This document shows positions 48,173 to 55,587 of a stretch of 64,000 nucleotides of DNA, in pieces; the stretch's first letter is position 1, and every line of letters starts with the position of its first letter. Source of the DNA: Pseudomonadota bacterium (GTDB lineage: Bacteria > Pseudomonadota > Gammaproteobacteria > Burkholderiales > Rhodocyclaceae); assembly GCA_018261905.1 (NCBI GenBank), contig JAGTRU010000001.1, positions 310,001-374,000 on the forward strand, written 5' to 3'. The notes beneath the pieces were generated by a model, which searched no databases, was not told the DNA's origin, and saw only the letters and a list, made by a program, of their open reading frames with translations. The translations under genes were made by a program, and so were the position numbers.

Positions 48173-49132
48173 TCAGAATTCGAGCAGGGCGGCACCCCAG
48201 GTGAAGCCACCACCAACACCTTCCAGCAGGACCTTCTGCCCCCGCTGGATACGGCCGTCACGTACCGCTTCGTCGAGCGCCAGCGGCACCGATGCAGCCG
48301 AGGTATTGCCGTGCCGATCGACGGTCACAATCACCTTGTCGCGATCGATACCGAGCTTTCTGCCGGTAGCATCGATGATCCGGATATTGGCCTGATGCGG
48401 AATCAGCCAATCGATAGCGCCGGTCGGAATGCCTGCCGTCAGGCAAACCTCCTCGGCAATATCGGCCAGGACACGCACTGCGAACTTGAAGACTGACTGC
48501 CCATCCATCCGCAGGAAGGGATCGCCGGTCACCTGGCCACCGCAAATCTGACCTGGTACATTAAGGATGCCACTCTGGCTACCATCGGCATGCAGCGCTG
48601 TCGCCAAAATACCAGGACGCTCGGAAGCTTCGAGCACAACGGCGCCGGCTCCATCGCCAAAAAGTACGCAGGTACCGCGATCCTGCCAATCGAGAATGCG
48701 CGAAAAAACCTCGGCACCAATGACCAACGCTTTTTTGTGACTGCCGGAACAAATGAATTTTTCGGCAATACCAAGAGCGAAGGTAAAACCGGCACAAACC
48801 GCCTGGATATCAAAGGCGGCAGCCCCCTTGTTGCCCAACTTGCCCTGGATCAGGCAAGCCGTACTGGGAAAAATAAAATCAGGCGTAGATGTTGCGACGA
48901 TAATCAGATCAAGTTCGCCCGCCGCCACCCCGGCCATCTCCAACGCCCGCTGGGCAGCCAGCAGACCGAGCTCACTCGAGGTCGTACCGGGCTCGGCCAG
49001 ATAACGACTACGAATGCCCGTGCGAGTAACAATCCACTCGTCGTTGGTATCGATGCCGCGCGCGACCAGATCGTTATTACTGACAGGATTGCCGGGCAAA
49101 CAACTGCCGGTACCGATAACACGTGCAAACAT
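48173..49132 (-). CDS. fabH: 3-oxoacyl-[acyl-carrier-protein] synthase III
   Basis: 319 aa. Starts fatty acid synthesis from acetyl-CoA and malonyl-ACP. Catalytic triad: Cys in [14 protein letters not shown], His in [12 protein letters not shown], Asn in [17 protein letters not shown] 49132 immediately follows the plsX stop (TGAATG). Length is normal. Confidence 0.98.
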   Translation of the reverse strand: MFARVIGTGSCLPGNPVSNNDLVARGIDTNDEWIVTRTGIRSRYLAEPGTTSSELGLLAAQRALEMAGVAAGELDLIIVATSTPDFIFPSTACLIQGKLGNKGAAAFDIQAVCAGFTFALGIAEKFICSGSHKKALVIGAEVFSRILDWQDRGTCVLFGDGAGAVVLEASERPGILATALHADGSQSGILNVPGQICGGQVTGDPFLRMDGQSVFKFAVRVLADIAEEVCLTAGIPTGAIDWLIPHQANIRIIDATGRKLGIDRDKVIVTVDRHGNTSAASVPLALDEAVRDGRIQRGQKVLLEGVGGGFTWGAALLEF

Positions 49133-50164
49133 TCAGACAATCTCCCCGACGCCACTCGGCGCCGCTGTAGTCATTTCGGCAATGCGACCGGCGATGCGTT
49201 CGAGCACCCGATTTTCGGCGGCATCGTAGGCTCGACCAATGGCATTGGCAAAAGACAGCGCATCCGCCGAACCGTGGCTCTTCACGGAAATGCCCCTGAG
49301 GCCGAGCAGGATGGCACCGTTATATCGCCGGTGATCGAAACGCCGCTTGAAATTATTGAGCACCGAGATGGCAATCAGGGCGGCCAGCTTGGTCAGCCAA
49401 TTGCGCTTGAACTCGCTGCGCAATGAAGCAGCAAGCATCTGAGCGAGACCTTCGGAGGTTTTCAAGGCCACATTGCCGACAAAACCGTCACAAACGATGA
49501 CATCAGCTTCGCCTTTGAATATCCCGTCGCCCTCGACATTCCCGATGAAGTTCAAGCCGGAATTGCGCAACAGTTCGGCTGCCGCCTTGACCACCTCATT
49601 GCCCTTGATCTCTTCCTCGCCAATATTGAGAATGCCGACCGTCGGCCGATCCTTGTGCTCCATCGCAGATATCAGCATGGCCCCCATGATGCCGAATTGC
49701 AGCAGATGTTTGGCCGAGCAATCAACATTGGCCCCGAGATCGAGCACGTGGGTATGGCCGTTGATGGTGGGCAACGGAGCACAGATTGCCGGTCGCTCAA
49801 TACCCGGCAACATTTTAAGGACAAAACGGGAAATCGCCATCAGTGCCCCGGTATTCCCGGCCGAGACGCAGGCATCCGCCTCTCCGGATTTGACGAGGTT
49901 GATGGCGACACGCATGGATGAATCTTTCTTGAAGCGCAAGGCAAGCGTCGGCGACTCGTCCATACCCACCACTTCGCTGGCGTGCACAATACGCAGACGC
50001 GGATCCCCGGCCTGAACTCCGAGCAATGGGCGCAACACATCTTCCTGGCCAACCAGGATGAGATGAGCCACCGGATGCTCCGCAAGAAATTGGATGACCG
50101 CCGGCACCGTCACTGACGGACCGTGATCACCCCCCATGCAATCAATAGCAATGCGGGCTGTCAT
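49133..50164 (-). CDS. plsX: Phosphate acyltransferase PlsX
   Basis: 343 aa. Makes acyl-phosphate from acyl-ACP for phospholipid synthesis. ATG 50164 gives [18 protein letters not shown]; the in-frame extension reads through the upstream hairpin and is discarded. Further motifs: [72 protein letters not shown] (in parts). As with lepA, a terminator-like hairpin precedes the start codon directly and no ribosome site is visible. Confidence 0.97.
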   Translation of the reverse strand: MTARIAIDCMGGDHGPSVTVPAVIQFLAEHPVAHLILVGQEDVLRPLLGVQAGDPRLRIVHASEVVGMDESPTLALRFKKDSSMRVAINLVKSGEADACVSAGNTGALMAISRFVLKMLPGIERPAICAPLPTINGHTHVLDLGANVDCSAKHLLQFGIMGAMLISAMEHKDRPTVGILNIGEEEIKGNEVVKAAAELLRNSGLNFIGNVEGDGIFKGEADVIVCDGFVGNVALKTSEGLAQMLAASLRSEFKRNWLTKLAALIAISVLNNFKRRFDHRRYNGAILLGLRGISVKSHGSADALSFANAIGRAYDAAENRVLERIAGRIAEMTTAAPSGVGEIV

Positions 50165-50167
50165 GGC

Positions 50168-50205
50168 AAAAGAAAAGGCAGGCAGCCCACAAAGAGCTGC
50201 CTGCC
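50168..50205 (-). terminator. Intrinsic terminator/attenuator between rpmF and plsX
   Basis: 10-bp perfect stem GGCAGGCAGC/GCTGCCTGCC with a 9-base loop (50177-50205), followed on the minus strand by TTTTCTTTT. It would end most yceD-rpmF transcripts before plsX. It lies only 12 bp before the plsX start codon. Confidence 0.8.
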
Positions 50206-50219
50206 TCTTCAATCAACTA

Positions 50220-50399
50220 TTACTCGCCCTTGGCCTTCAGCACCTTCTTGCCACGGTAGAAACCGTTGGGAGAAATGTGGTGGCGCAGATGCGTTTCACC
50301 GGTCGTCGGCTCGACGGCCAAAGGTGCAACGCTCAGGAAATCGTGAGCGCGGTGCATACCACGCTTGGAAGGGGACTTTTTGTTCTGTTGAACGGCCAT
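50220..50399 (-). CDS. rpmF: 50S ribosomal protein L32
   Basis: 59 aa. [20 protein letters not shown] start and [19 protein letters not shown] end are characteristic of bacterial L32. It lacks the Cys pairs of zinc-binding L32 forms. ATG 50399, 18 bp after yceD. The yceD-rpmF-plsX-fab order is widely conserved and links ribosome and lipid synthesis. Confidence 0.97.
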   Translation of the reverse strand: MAVQQNKKSPSKRGMHRAHDFLSVAPLAVEPTTGETHLRHHISPNGFYRGKKVLKAKGE

Positions 50400-50417
50400 G
50401 TTAATACTCCAAAAAAA

Positions 50418-50906
50418 TCAGTTCGGCTTGCCTTTTAGCCCTGCCAACACCGCAAACGGATTGATCCGTTCGCCGGCATCGGCGGCGCCAGGCAAACCAC
50501 ATTTTTCGTGCCGCGGCGCGACTGGCAGGGCCAGGAGGATTTCATCCTCCACTAATTCGGCCACATACAGTTCGCCTGCCAGCGGCAGGAAATCCCGGGT
50601 GTCGTCTTCCAGTTCGTCTTGCGACATATCGGCACCTTCCGGAACAATCTCCAGCAGGCTATCGACATCAAGCTCGAAAGGGATCGCCTTCAGGCAGCGC
50701 TGACAAGCCAGCGGAATCATTCCGCCCACCTGCACATGCAACATCAGCTCACCGCGCTCACTCTTGAAACCCCGAAGCCGGAAACTAACGTTCCCCGACA
50801 CCTCCACCAGCAAATCATGCAGGCGTTCCAAGCCGGAAACCGCCAATATTCCTTCCAGAACACGGCCTTCCCTAGCGAACACGAAAGCGTCAGAAATCCT
50901 TTTCAA
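50418..50906 (-). CDS. yceD: YceD family protein (DUF177)
   Basis: 162 aa. Begins with TTG 50906. Family features: ERGELMLHVQVGGMIPLACQRC followed by LKAIPFELDVDSLLEIVP, and the acidic DMSQDELEDDTRDFL; the single C-x-x-C (CQRC) is present. Ends with the PRHEKCGL-type segment typical of the group. Homologues are implicated in 23S rRNA accumulation in plants and in ribosome biogenesis. Upstream of rpmF. Confidence 0.9.
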   Translation of the reverse strand: MKRISDAFVFAREGRVLEGILAVSGLERLHDLLVEVSGNVSFRLRGFKSERGELMLHVQVGGMIPLACQRCLKAIPFELDVDSLLEIVPEGADMSQDELEDDTRDFLPLAGELYVAELVEDEILLALPVAPRHEKCGLPGAADAGERINPFAVLAGLKGKPN

Positions 50907-51017
50907 TCTTTAACCGTTGCGACTTAAACGCGAGATGATATTATTTTTAGCCTTCCAAGTCAAAACAAAGTGCCGCTTCAAGAAGTCAGCGCAACACATT
51001 GTTGTAACGAAACTTTT

Positions 51018-51599
51018 ATGACCCAACCCCTGATTCTCGCCTCCACCTCCCCCTATCGCCGCGAACTCCTCGCCCGCCTCGGCCTGCCTTTTCAAGTCAG
51101 CAACCCGCAAACCGACGAAACCCCGCTCCCCGACGAAGCCCCGGAAAGCATGGCGCTACGCCTTTCGGAAGCAAAGGCTCGAGCCGTTGCCAGCAACCAT
51201 CCCGATGCGCTGATCATCGGCAGCGACCAAGTCGCCACCGTCGACGGCAAAATTTTCGGCAAACCCGGCACACATGCTCGCGCCGTTGAACAATTGCACG
51301 CACTATCGGGAAAAACAGTCAATTTCTTCACTGGACTCTGCCTCTACAACGCCCGCACCGACCGAGCCGAAGTGCGCGGCATTTCAACCCTGGTTAGCTT
51401 TCGCCAACTCAGCGACAGTGAAATTGAAAACTACCTGCGCCGCGAACCAGCCTACAACTGTGCCGGCTCGGCAAAATCCGAAGGCCTCGGTATTGCGCTC
51501 TTGCGCAGCATGCAGGGCGACGACCCCAACGCACTGATCGGACTGCCGCTAATCGCGCTGTGCGACCTCCTGCGCAACCAGGGCGTGGCGATTCTGTAA
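51018..51599 (+). CDS. Maf-family nucleotide pyrophosphatase, YceF type
   Basis: 193 aa. [20 protein letters not shown] at the start and [28 protein letters not shown], and ESEGL-like [10 protein letters not shown] later. The SPYRRELL variant and the neighbouring yceD-rpmF-plsX genes point to the YceF subgroup, shown elsewhere to hydrolyse m7GTP. ATG 51018; its stop overlaps the next start (TAATG). Divergent from yceD. Confidence 0.93.
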   Translation: MTQPLILASTSPYRRELLARLGLPFQVSNPQTDETPLPDEAPESMALRLSEAKARAVASNHPDALIIGSDQVATVDGKIFGKPGTHARAVEQLHALSGKTVNFFTGLCLYNARTDRAEVRGISTLVSFRQLSDSEIENYLRREPAYNCAGSAKSEGLGIALLRSMQGDDPNALIGLPLIALCDLLRNQGVAIL

Positions 51600-52306
51600 T
51601 GACCGGCACCCTCTACCTGATCCCGGTTCCGCTTGGCCCTTCCGCCCCCGCCGATTCACTGCCGGCCAACGTGCTCAGCACCGTTCGTCCGCTTCGCCAC
51701 TTTGTTGTCGAACAAGCCAAGACCGCCCGCGCCTTCCTGAAGGCCGCCGGCACCGACCTGCCACTACAGGAACTGCAACTGGAAGAGTTGAATGAACACA
51801 CCCGGGACGCAGCACTGGACCACCTGCTCACCCCGCTGCGTACCGGGCACGATATCGGCCTGCTTTCCGAAGCCGGCTGCCCGGCCGTCGCCGACCCGGG
51901 AGCCAATCTGGTCGCTCTCGCGCAAAAGGAAAACATCCGGGTTGTGCCACTAATCGGCCCATCCTCCCTACTCCTGGCACTAATGGCCTCGGGCCTGAAC
52001 GGCCAGCGCTTTGCCTTCCAGGGCTACCTACCAGCCAAGGAGATCGAGCGCACCAAAGCCTTGCGCGAGCTCGAGAGCGAATCCCGCAAACGGCAGCAGA
52101 CACAGCTATTTATCGAAACGCCTTATCGCAATCGCACGATGTTCGATGCCATCCTGCAAACCTGCCAGGCGAGCACCCGCCTAACGGTGGCCACCGACCT
52201 GACGCTACCCGGCGAATCGGTTCTGACCAGAACCATTCAGCAGTGGAAAAAACAAGCGCCACCCGAAATCGAGCGGCGTCCGACCGTCTTCCTGCTACTG
52301 GCTTGA
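51599..52306 (+). CDS. SAM-dependent methyltransferase (tetrapyrrole methylase/RsmI-like)
   Basis: 235 aa. Starts [20 protein letters not shown], then LRHFVVEQAKTARAFLK, IGLLSEAGCPAVADPGANLV and VVPLIGPSSLLLALMASGLNG, the pattern of the class III methylase superfamily that includes RsmI. It lacks the usual RsmI N-terminal GNLGDIT form, so it is a paralogue of unknown substrate. ATG 51599 is coupled to the maf stop. Confidence 0.88.
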   Translation: MTGTLYLIPVPLGPSAPADSLPANVLSTVRPLRHFVVEQAKTARAFLKAAGTDLPLQELQLEELNEHTRDAALDHLLTPLRTGHDIGLLSEAGCPAVADPGANLVALAQKENIRVVPLIGPSSLLLALMASGLNGQRFAFQGYLPAKEIERTKALRELESESRKRQQTQLFIETPYRNRTMFDAILQTCQASTRLTVATDLTLPGESVLTRTIQQWKKQAPPEIERRPTVFLLLA

Positions 52307-52310
52307 CGCC

Positions 52311-53273
52311 CTATCGGATACGCGCACCCAGTGCGCTTTCCGAAAACCCTTGCCAAAAGCTGCTGACCGCACCAGCGCCCAGTCGCTTGGCAAAACGCTC
52401 GGCAATATTATCCTTAACCGAATAATCGAGCACTTTTTCCGCCTGCACGACATCGCGCGCCACCGAATCCACGCTTCCGTAGGCATCAGCCAGTCCGAGA
52501 TCGATGCTTTGCTCGCCAGTCCACATCAAGCCGGAAAACAAATCCGGCGAATCCTTCAGGCGCTTGCCACGCCCCGTTTTGACAACATCGATAAACTGCT
52601 GGTGAATATTGTTGAGCAAGGATTGGGCATGCACCTTCTGACGATCGACCTGCGGCGAAAACGGATCAAGGAACCCCTTGTTTTCACCGGCCGTCAGCAG
52701 ACGGCGCTCGACACCCAATTTATCCATCGTCCCGATAAATCCAAAACCATCCATCAGCACACCAATGGAACCGACAACGCTGGCCTTATTGACAAAAATC
52801 TTGTCAGCAGCGGCCGCCACAAAATACCCCCCGGAAGCGCACATATCCTCGACTACCACATACAGCGGCTTATCGGGATGCTTGCCGCGCAAACGACGGA
52901 TTTCGTCATTTACCATACCGGCCTGCACCGGGCTACCACCGGGACTATTCACCCGCAGAATGACACCAACCGCATTCTTTTCCTCAAAAGCCGCATCCAG
53001 GGCGGCAATCAGGTTTTCCGCATTGGCCTCGCCCTTGGCTTCGATGGTCCCCGTAAGATTAACCAGAGCGGTATGCCGCTCCTGATGCTCGCTGCCAGCA
53101 CTCCAGTCCACGACCGCAAAAAGGACGAAAAACAGGTAAACAAAACCGAGGGACTTGAAAACGATACCCCAGCGTCGCTTGATCTTCTGCTCCTCAAGCG
53201 AGGCGAAAACGAGTTTCTCCAGGGTTTGTCTTTCCCAGGCGGGAGAGTTGTTGGGGGTTTGGGGGTTATCCAT
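52311..53273 (-). CDS. Signal peptide peptidase SppA-like (S49 family)
   Basis: 320 aa. One N-terminal span (GIVFKSLGFVYLFFVLFAVV) and a periplasmic S49 domain. Ser nucleophile in DMCASGGYFVAAAAD, oxyanion region VNSPGGSPVQAG, and the general-base Lys area in GSIGVLMDGFGF. It resembles the short (36K type) SppA. Cleaves remnant signal peptides or membrane proteins. ATG 53273 overlaps the Rieske gene by 8 bp. Convergent with the methyltransferase gene. Confidence 0.92.
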   Translation of the reverse strand: MDNPQTPNNSPAWERQTLEKLVFASLEEQKIKRRWGIVFKSLGFVYLFFVLFAVVDWSAGSEHQERHTALVNLTGTIEAKGEANAENLIAALDAAFEEKNAVGVILRVNSPGGSPVQAGMVNDEIRRLRGKHPDKPLYVVVEDMCASGGYFVAAAADKIFVNKASVVGSIGVLMDGFGFIGTMDKLGVERRLLTAGENKGFLDPFSPQVDRQKVHAQSLLNNIHQQFIDVVKTGRGKRLKDSPDLFSGLMWTGEQSIDLGLADAYGSVDSVARDVVQAEKVLDYSVKDNIAERFAKRLGAGAVSSFWQGFSESALGARIR

Positions 53274-53625
53274 GACTGTCTATTTGCTCTAAATAAATTT
53301 GCCCATGGATTTCGCAGATCGGCAGCGGCCTCAAGCCCCTTCTACCGCAGCGCCCTCCAAGACACCTGCCCGTATCCGGAGCATAAAGTGCGCCATGAAT
53401 CGAGCAGATCAAGTATAACTTGGAATCATCGAAGAACTGGCCCGGCAGCCAGTCCAGTTGCGCCGGAACGTGTGCACATTCGTTGAAATAGCCAAAAACC
53501 TTCCCCTGATAGCGAACAACAAAGGCCGGGGCCGGCTGGCCGTATCGCTCAACGGTAAACCGAACCCCCGCACCACCGTCAACGAGATCCCGCCCGGCGC
53601 AGATCAGGCGAAGGTTTTCAGCCAA
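53266..53625 (-). CDS. Rieske [2Fe-2S] domain protein
   Basis: 119 aa. Iron-sulfur ligands C50-x-H52 (CAH) and C74-x2-H77 (CSIH) are in place with the closing GALYAPDTGRCLGG, so a Rieske cluster is expected. TTG 53625 is the start, with GGGAGC 9 bp upstream, and overlaps the HAD gene by 22 bp. No membrane span. The donor and acceptor are unknown; such small Rieske proteins often sit between a HAD phosphatase and sppA in betaproteobacteria. Confidence 0.88.
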   Translation of the reverse strand: MAENLRLICAGRDLVDGGAGVRFTVERYGQPAPAFVVRYQGKVFGYFNECAHVPAQLDWLPGQFFDDSKLYLICSIHGALYAPDTGRCLGGRCGRRGLRPLPICEIHGQIYLEQIDSHG

Positions 53626-54254
53626 AGATCAAGCTCCCGAACCGTATGCAGGCAGGCCTGCGGCCGATGCTCAAGCAAATGTTCATGCGGATGCGCCCCG
53701 TAAGTCACAGCCAGACTATCGACGCCGGCGTTGCTTGCCATCAGGAGATCGTGCGAGGTATCGCCGATCATGACGGTTACCTCGGCAGCGACCGCGAACT
53801 CTGCCATCAATTCCTCCAGCATTTGCGGATGCGGTTTGGAATGGCACTCGTCGGCGCACCGCGAGGCCTGGAACAGCGACCGCAAGCCGGAGTGATCCAA
53901 GGCCCGCTCCAGACCAAGACGGCTTTTGCCGGTAGCGACAGCAAGGATATGCCCTGCCGCCTGCAGTCGCCCCAACATCTCGGGAACACCTTCAAACAGC
54001 GCCAACCGACTATCGCCAGACAGGTAATGAAAACGGTAGCGCTCAACCATTTCCTGGTAACGCGCCGGCGACAATTCCGGCACGGCGTACTGCAATGCAT
54101 CGGCCAGCCCAAGACCTATCACATGCCGAGCCCGCTCGTCGCTCGGCTCCGGCAAACCGAGATCACGACTCGAGGCTTTGATGGCATTGACGATAGCCCC
54201 AGCCGAATCGAGCAGAGTACCGTCCCAATCGAACACAATCAGTTCGTACTTCAT
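53604..54254 (-). CDS. HAD-superfamily phosphatase (phosphoglycolate phosphatase-like)
   Basis: 216 aa. Motif I FDWDGTLLDSAG, motif II in LAVATGKSR, Lys in HSKPHPQML, motif IV MIGDTSHDLLMASNAG. The cap between residues 15 and 90 is of the Gph type. Substrate not determined by sequence. ATG 54254, 5 bp after rluC. Confidence 0.92.
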   Translation of the reverse strand: MKYELIVFDWDGTLLDSAGAIVNAIKASSRDLGLPEPSDERARHVIGLGLADALQYAVPELSPARYQEMVERYRFHYLSGDSRLALFEGVPEMLGRLQAAGHILAVATGKSRLGLERALDHSGLRSLFQASRCADECHSKPHPQMLEELMAEFAVAAEVTVMIGDTSHDLLMASNAGVDSLAVTYGAHPHEHLLEHRPQACLHTVRELDLWLKTFA

Positions 54255-54259
54255 GGCTT

Positions 54260-55267
54260 TCAGAGTAAATTTCCGAGAATTTGTTGCAGGTTGTCAGCAG
54301 AAAATTCCCGCGGTTTATTGGCATCAACGGCAGCAACATAGGCGCCAATACTCTCTGGCAAGGGCGCCACACACTCCAACGGCGCCGCCGTCAGCGGATG
54401 CCGGAATGCCATGCGCCAGGCATGCAACGCCATGCGTTTGAGGCCATCGCGTTTGAGAATTTTGTTGAGTGAGAATTCGCCATATTTCTCGTCACCCAGA
54501 ATGGGAAAACCGAGATGCGCCAGATGGACGCGAATCTGATGCGTCCGCCCGGTCTTCAATTGCGCCTCGAGCAAGCTCATCTCCGGCCAGCGTGCCAGCA
54601 GACGAAAAACCGTATGCGAGGCCTTGCCATCGTCGCGCACCATGACGCGCCGCTCACCGCCTTCGGTCAGATACTTGTAGAGCGGCAACTTGACATGCTG
54701 GGTAGTATTCATCCAGCGCCCCTTGACCAGCACCAGATAACGCTTGTCGGCCCCAGCGCCATGCTCGCGGAACATGTCATGCAAGGCAGTCAGCGCCAGG
54801 CGCTTCTTGCCAACCAAGAGGATGCCCGAGGTTTCCCGGTCAAGGCGGTGGGCCAACTCGAGAAACTTGGCTGAAGGCCTTTGTCGGCGCAAGGCTTCGA
54901 TCACGCCAAAACTGACGCCGCTGCCACCATGCACCGCAATGCCTTCCGGCTTGTCGATAACGAGCAAGGCCTCGTCTTCATAAATTATCGGCAAATCAAC
55001 GCGCTGCTTGGCCGCCTCATCGACCTCATTCTGCGGACGTTCTGCGATGCGAAGCGGCGGAATACGCAATTTGTCGCCGACACAAAGCCGGTAAGTGGCA
55101 TCGACCCGACCGCTATTCACCCGTACTTCGCCACTGCGCAAAATCCGGTAGAGATGGCTCTTCGGCACCCCCTTGCAGCGCCGGATCAAAAAGTTGTCAA
55201 GGCGCTGGCCTTCTTCTTCTTCAGCGATCACGACATGGGTGACCGAATTGTTACCAGCACTGTTCAT
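54260..55267 (-). CDS. rluC: 23S rRNA pseudouridine synthase (RluC family)
   Basis: 335 aa. N-terminal S4 domain (EEEGQRLDNFLIRRCKGVPK, RILRSGEVRVNSGR), catalytic Asp in AHRLDRETSGILLV, then KTGRTHQIRVHLAHLGFPILGD in parts. RluC modifies U955, U2504 and U2580 in E. coli. ATG 55267. Divergent from rne, an arrangement also known from other Proteobacteria. Confidence 0.93.
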   Translation of the reverse strand: MNSAGNNSVTHVVIAEEEEGQRLDNFLIRRCKGVPKSHLYRILRSGEVRVNSGRVDATYRLCVGDKLRIPPLRIAERPQNEVDEAAKQRVDLPIIYEDEALLVIDKPEGIAVHGGSGVSFGVIEALRRQRPSAKFLELAHRLDRETSGILLVGKKRLALTALHDMFREHGAGADKRYLVLVKGRWMNTTQHVKLPLYKYLTEGGERRVMVRDDGKASHTVFRLLARWPEMSLLEAQLKTGRTHQIRVHLAHLGFPILGDEKYGEFSLNKILKRDGLKRMALHAWRMAFRHPLTAAPLECVAPLPESIGAYVAAVDANKPREFSADNLQQILGNLL

Positions 55268-55274
55268 TTTGCAA

Positions 55275-55587
55275 TATACTGCCCACGTTTTACGTCTCGG
55301 TTTGCAAGGGATTCGGAACCGTCAGACCGTTTGCCTCGCGCTGAAAGCGCGACCGCCATACGGCAGGCTTCGAAGACTCACTTGTGCCACTTGCGCAAGC
55401 CAGACCAACGTAAAACGGGTTAAGTTCACTCACCAAAAGTAGTGATGTTAATGGATTAGCCCGCCGTAAGCACGCACGGATTGCCCGTTGCAGGAATTTT
55501 CAGGTTGCGCATTTCATAACTGAAACTGTCGCTGCCTGAACGGGCGCTTCCCTGCTGCTTACCCAAGCGCGCTGGAGCCCCAAAATA
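55275..55587 (+). promoter_or_regulatory. Long structured leader of rne with candidate promoter
   Basis: The 320-bp rluC/rne gap holds no coding frame. A good -10 (TATACT, 55275-55280) would place the start of transcription near 55287, leaving about a 300-nt leader. Within it, CGTTTTACGT (55286-55295) and its exact complement ACGTAAAACG (55408-55417) could close a 110-nt domain that contains the hairpin CGCGCT-GAA-AGCGCG (55337-55351). RNase E is known to autoregulate through its 5' UTR in E. coli; a similar role is inferred. No -35 at ideal spacing was found. Confidence 0.5.
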
